Positions 61,728 through 64,000 of a stretch of 64,000 nt of DNA are shown one piece after another. The position numbers and the translations under genes were made by a program. The notes under the pieces are model-generated. The model was not told where the DNA came from, searched no databases, and saw only the letters and a list, made by a program, of their open reading frames with translations. The stretch comes from Jiella soli. Its GTDB lineage: Bacteria; Pseudomonadota; Alphaproteobacteria; Rhizobiales; Rhizobiaceae. The stretch lies in contig NZ_JAJAVB010000010.1 of the NCBI RefSeq assembly GCF_020615385.1, positions 33,261 to 97,260 on the forward strand, in the 5' to 3' direction. The first letter of the stretch is position 1. Each line of letters starts with the position of its first letter.

Positions 61728-62741
61728 ATGGACGCCATCATCCTCCAGATTCTCAACGGCCTCGACAAGGGCGGCGCCTATGCGCTCATCGCCCTCGGGC
61801 TGACGCTGATCTTCGGCACGCTCGGCGTGGTGAACTTCGCCCATGGCGCTCTGTTCATGCTCGGCGCCTTCTGCGCGGTCACCTTCGAGCGGCTCCTGAC
61901 GCTGTCGGAGCGGGTGCGCGACGAGAGCGTGACCTTCTTCGAGGCCTATAAGGAGGTGCCCTATCTGACGATCTGGTACGGCGATGCCGGCCAGACGATC
62001 GTTGACTGGGCAGTGCCGCTGTCGATCCTGCTCGCTGTCCCCGTCATGCTGCTCATCGGCTTCGCCATGGAGCGCGGGCTCATCCGCTTCTTCTACAAGC
62101 GCAGCCATGCCGAGCAGATCCTGGTGACCTTCGGCCTCGCGATCGTCCTGCAGGAGATCGTGAAGTATTTCTTCGGCGCCAACCCGATCCCGCTCACCGC
62201 GCCTCCGGCGCTTGCGGGCAGCGCCGATATCGGCCAGTGGTTCGGGGTTGCCAACATCTCCTATCCGATGTGGCGGATCGTCTACTTTCTGTTCTCGCTC
62301 GCCGTCATCGCTGCGGTGTTCGGCTTCCTTCAGCTGACCACTTTCGGAATGGTCGTTCGCGCCGGCATGGCGGACCGTGAAACGGTCGGGCTGCTCGGCA
62401 TCAATATCGGCCGGAAGTTCACCATCGTCTTCGCGATCGCGGCCATGGTCGCCGGTCTCGCTGGCGTGATGTACACGCCCGTCCTCGCGCCGAACTACCA
62501 TCTCGGCATGGATTTCCTCGTCCTGTCGTTCGTCGTGGTCGTGGTCGGCGGCATGGGATCCCTCGCGGGCGCCGTCGTCTCCGGTTTCCTCCTCGGGATT
62601 CTGCAGTCCTTCGCCTCGATGACCGAGGTTAAGGCGATCCTGCCCGGCATCGACCAGATCATCATCTATCTCGTTGCCGTCGTCGTGCTCCTCGTCCGCC
62701 CGCGCGGCCTGATGGGACGCCGCGGCGTCATGGAGGCCTGA
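61728..62741 (+). CDS. ABC transporter permease, LivH type
   Basis: This 337-residue BPD_transp_2 permease has the LivH-type start [48 protein letters not shown] and the cytoplasmic coupling loop [20 protein letters not shown]. About eight membrane helices are evident. It forms the importer channel with the LivM-type protein encoded one base downstream. Start 61728 is fixed by homology; the preceding open frame (from 61623) is not typical. Confidence 0.9.
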   Translation: MDAIILQILNGLDKGGAYALIALGLTLIFGTLGVVNFAHGALFMLGAFCAVTFERLLTLSERVRDESVTFFEAYKEVPYLTIWYGDAGQTIVDWAVPLSILLAVPVMLLIGFAMERGLIRFFYKRSHAEQILVTFGLAIVLQEIVKYFFGANPIPLTAPPALAGSADIGQWFGVANISYPMWRIVYFLFSLAVIAAVFGFLQLTTFGMVVRAGMADRETVGLLGINIGRKFTIVFAIAAMVAGLAGVMYTPVLAPNYHLGMDFLVLSFVVVVVGGMGSLAGAVVSGFLLGILQSFASMTEVKAILPGIDQIIIYLVAVVVLLVRPRGLMGRRGVMEA

Positions 62742-62742
62742 G

Positions 62743-63963
62743 ATGAGCCACGCCATTTCCCGCGAAACCGACCTTCCCGGCGAGAAGGGCTCGCGCGGCA
62801 GCCTCAAGGGCGGTCTCGGCGACTACGGCTATACCGCGATCTTCGCCCTCGCGATCCTGTCGATGCCGCTATGGCTCGCGCCGATCGGTGCCGGCTACCC
62901 CGACATCCTGCAGAAATTCGCGATCTACGGGATCTTCGCGATCGGCTTCAACATCCTCTTCGGCTTCTCCGGCTATCTCTCCTTCGGCCATGCCGCCTTC
63001 CTCGGCGCCGGCTCCTATGCCGCCGTCTGGATGTTCAAGCTCCTGTCGATGAACGCGATCTTCGCGATCCTCTTCGCGATGCTGATCGCTGCGCTCTTCG
63101 CGGTGGTCATCGGCTTCGTCAGCCTCAGGCGGTCCGGGATCTATTTTTCGATCCTGACGCTGGCTTTCGCGCAGATGAGCTACAACCTCGCCTATTCGGT
63201 GCTGACGCCGATTACCAACGGCGAGACGGGGCTGCAGATATCGAGGGCCGATCCGCGCGTCATCGACCGGGCATTCGGAGACGCCGGTGCGGCGCTTCCC
63301 GTGCCCAACTTCTTCGGCGTCGACCTGCAGGGCTGGCCCGGATTCTACTTCTGCGCCATCCTTCTGATCCTCGCCTTCTTCCTGGCGCTGCGGATCAAGA
63401 ATTCGACCTTCGGCATGATGCTGCTCGCCATCAAGTCGAACCAGAACCGCATGGCCTATACGGGCTTTTCGACCCGCCCCTATCTGCTCGCGGCTTTCGT
63501 CATCTCCGGCATGTATGCCGGTCTCGCCGGGGGTCTCCTCGCGGTGACCGATCCTTTGGCCGGCGCCGACCGGATGCAGTGGACGGCGTCCGGCGAAGTC
63601 GTGCTGATGACCATTCTCGGCGGCGTCGGCACCCTGCTCGGACCGGTGCTGGGCGCTGCGGCCATGAAATATCTCGAGCAGATCTTCTCGTCCTTCAACG
63701 AGCACTTTCTCCACGGCTTCTTCTCCTTCCTGCCGAAGGGGATGGAGGACTTCATGGTGACGATCACCAGCCCGTTCGTCGGAGAGGGCTGGCAGCTCAC
63801 CCTCGGGCTCCTGTTCATGCTCGTCGTGATCTTCCTGCCCGGCGGCATCATGGAAGGGTTCCGTCGCATCGGCGGCATCGGCGGCATCGGCCGCCGGCAG
63901 AAGCTCGCCGGGGAGAAGGACATGCCCGACATGCCGCATCCGGCACGTAAAGCGGCGAAATAG
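62743..63963 (+). CDS. ABC transporter permease, LivM type
   Basis: This 406-residue LivM-type permease has the signature [26 protein letters not shown], the coupling-loop region [42 protein letters not shown] and nine to ten helices. A hydrophilic C-terminal tail ([23 protein letters not shown]) follows. It starts one base after the LivH-type stop. The two ATPase genes expected next are outside the window. Confidence 0.92.
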   Translation: MSHAISRETDLPGEKGSRGSLKGGLGDYGYTAIFALAILSMPLWLAPIGAGYPDILQKFAIYGIFAIGFNILFGFSGYLSFGHAAFLGAGSYAAVWMFKLLSMNAIFAILFAMLIAALFAVVIGFVSLRRSGIYFSILTLAFAQMSYNLAYSVLTPITNGETGLQISRADPRVIDRAFGDAGAALPVPNFFGVDLQGWPGFYFCAILLILAFFLALRIKNSTFGMMLLAIKSNQNRMAYTGFSTRPYLLAAFVISGMYAGLAGGLLAVTDPLAGADRMQWTASGEVVLMTILGGVGTLLGPVLGAAAMKYLEQIFSSFNEHFLHGFFSFLPKGMEDFMVTITSPFVGEGWQLTLGLLFMLVVIFLPGGIMEGFRRIGGIGGIGRRQKLAGEKDMPDMPHPARKAAK

Positions 63964-64000
63964 GCCGGCTTCCAAGGCGACCACAAGGAACGCGTCACCC

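Overview
The window looks like chromosome of a high-GC alphaproteobacterium of the order Hyphomicrobiales (Rhizobiales). The evidence is a set of gene neighbourhoods typical of that order: tmk-holB-metG-tatD-MBL hydrolase, mfd/sdhE facing recG, and pcm-tolC-popZ. A phosphatidylcholine synthase, an invasion-associated locus B protein and a rhizobial-type inositol cluster agree with this. Aurantimonadaceae or a relative would fit, but the sequence alone does not settle the genus.

Layout: 1-5.9 kb is a housekeeping operon (end of a D,D-carboxypeptidase gene, tmk, holB, metG, tatD, MBL-fold hydrolase, flavin reductase). 6.4-14.2 kb holds glgX, a quinone oxidoreductase next to phosphatidylcholine synthase, a UbiH-type monooxygenase, an AEC transporter, hspQ and an IalB-family protein. 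14.4-20.4 kb holds a peptide-type binding protein, an unknown 529-residue alpha-helical protein, a Ca2+/Na+ antiporter-like protein and a class A beta-lactamase. 20.5-26.5 kb holds mfd, sdhE and recG. 26.6-34 kb holds tRNA-Val, gph, an RTX lipase-like protein, a small AT-richer membrane gene beside tRNA-Cys, then pcm, tolC and popZ.

34.1-46.8 kb is a myo-inositol catabolic island: a TIM-barrel isomerase and two Gfo/Idh dehydrogenases face an RpiR-type regulator, followed by an inositol-type ABC transporter and iolC (with a fused C-terminal aldolase-like domain), iolD, iolE and iolB. The pathway is complete except for iolA. Two TGGAA-N6-TTCCA sites, one between the divergent arms and one before the transporter, are likely operators.

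47.6-55.8 kb is the most unusual part: one minus-strand run encoding a PQQ alcohol dehydrogenase with a lanthanide-type DxD site, its MxaJ/XoxJ-like partner, a membrane-tethered cytochrome c, caa3-type oxidase subunits II, I and III, a small membrane protein and a cytochrome c lipoprotein. A CtaG-type copper assembly gene lies 1.2 kb away. This reads as a self-contained periplasmic alcohol-to-oxygen electron chain. Subunit I lacks both the usual D-channel glutamate and the K-channel lysine.

57.7-64 kb holds a 6PGDH-like dehydrogenase, galE, and the binding protein and two permeases of a branched-chain amino acid/amide-type ABC transporter whose ATPase genes would lie beyond the window.
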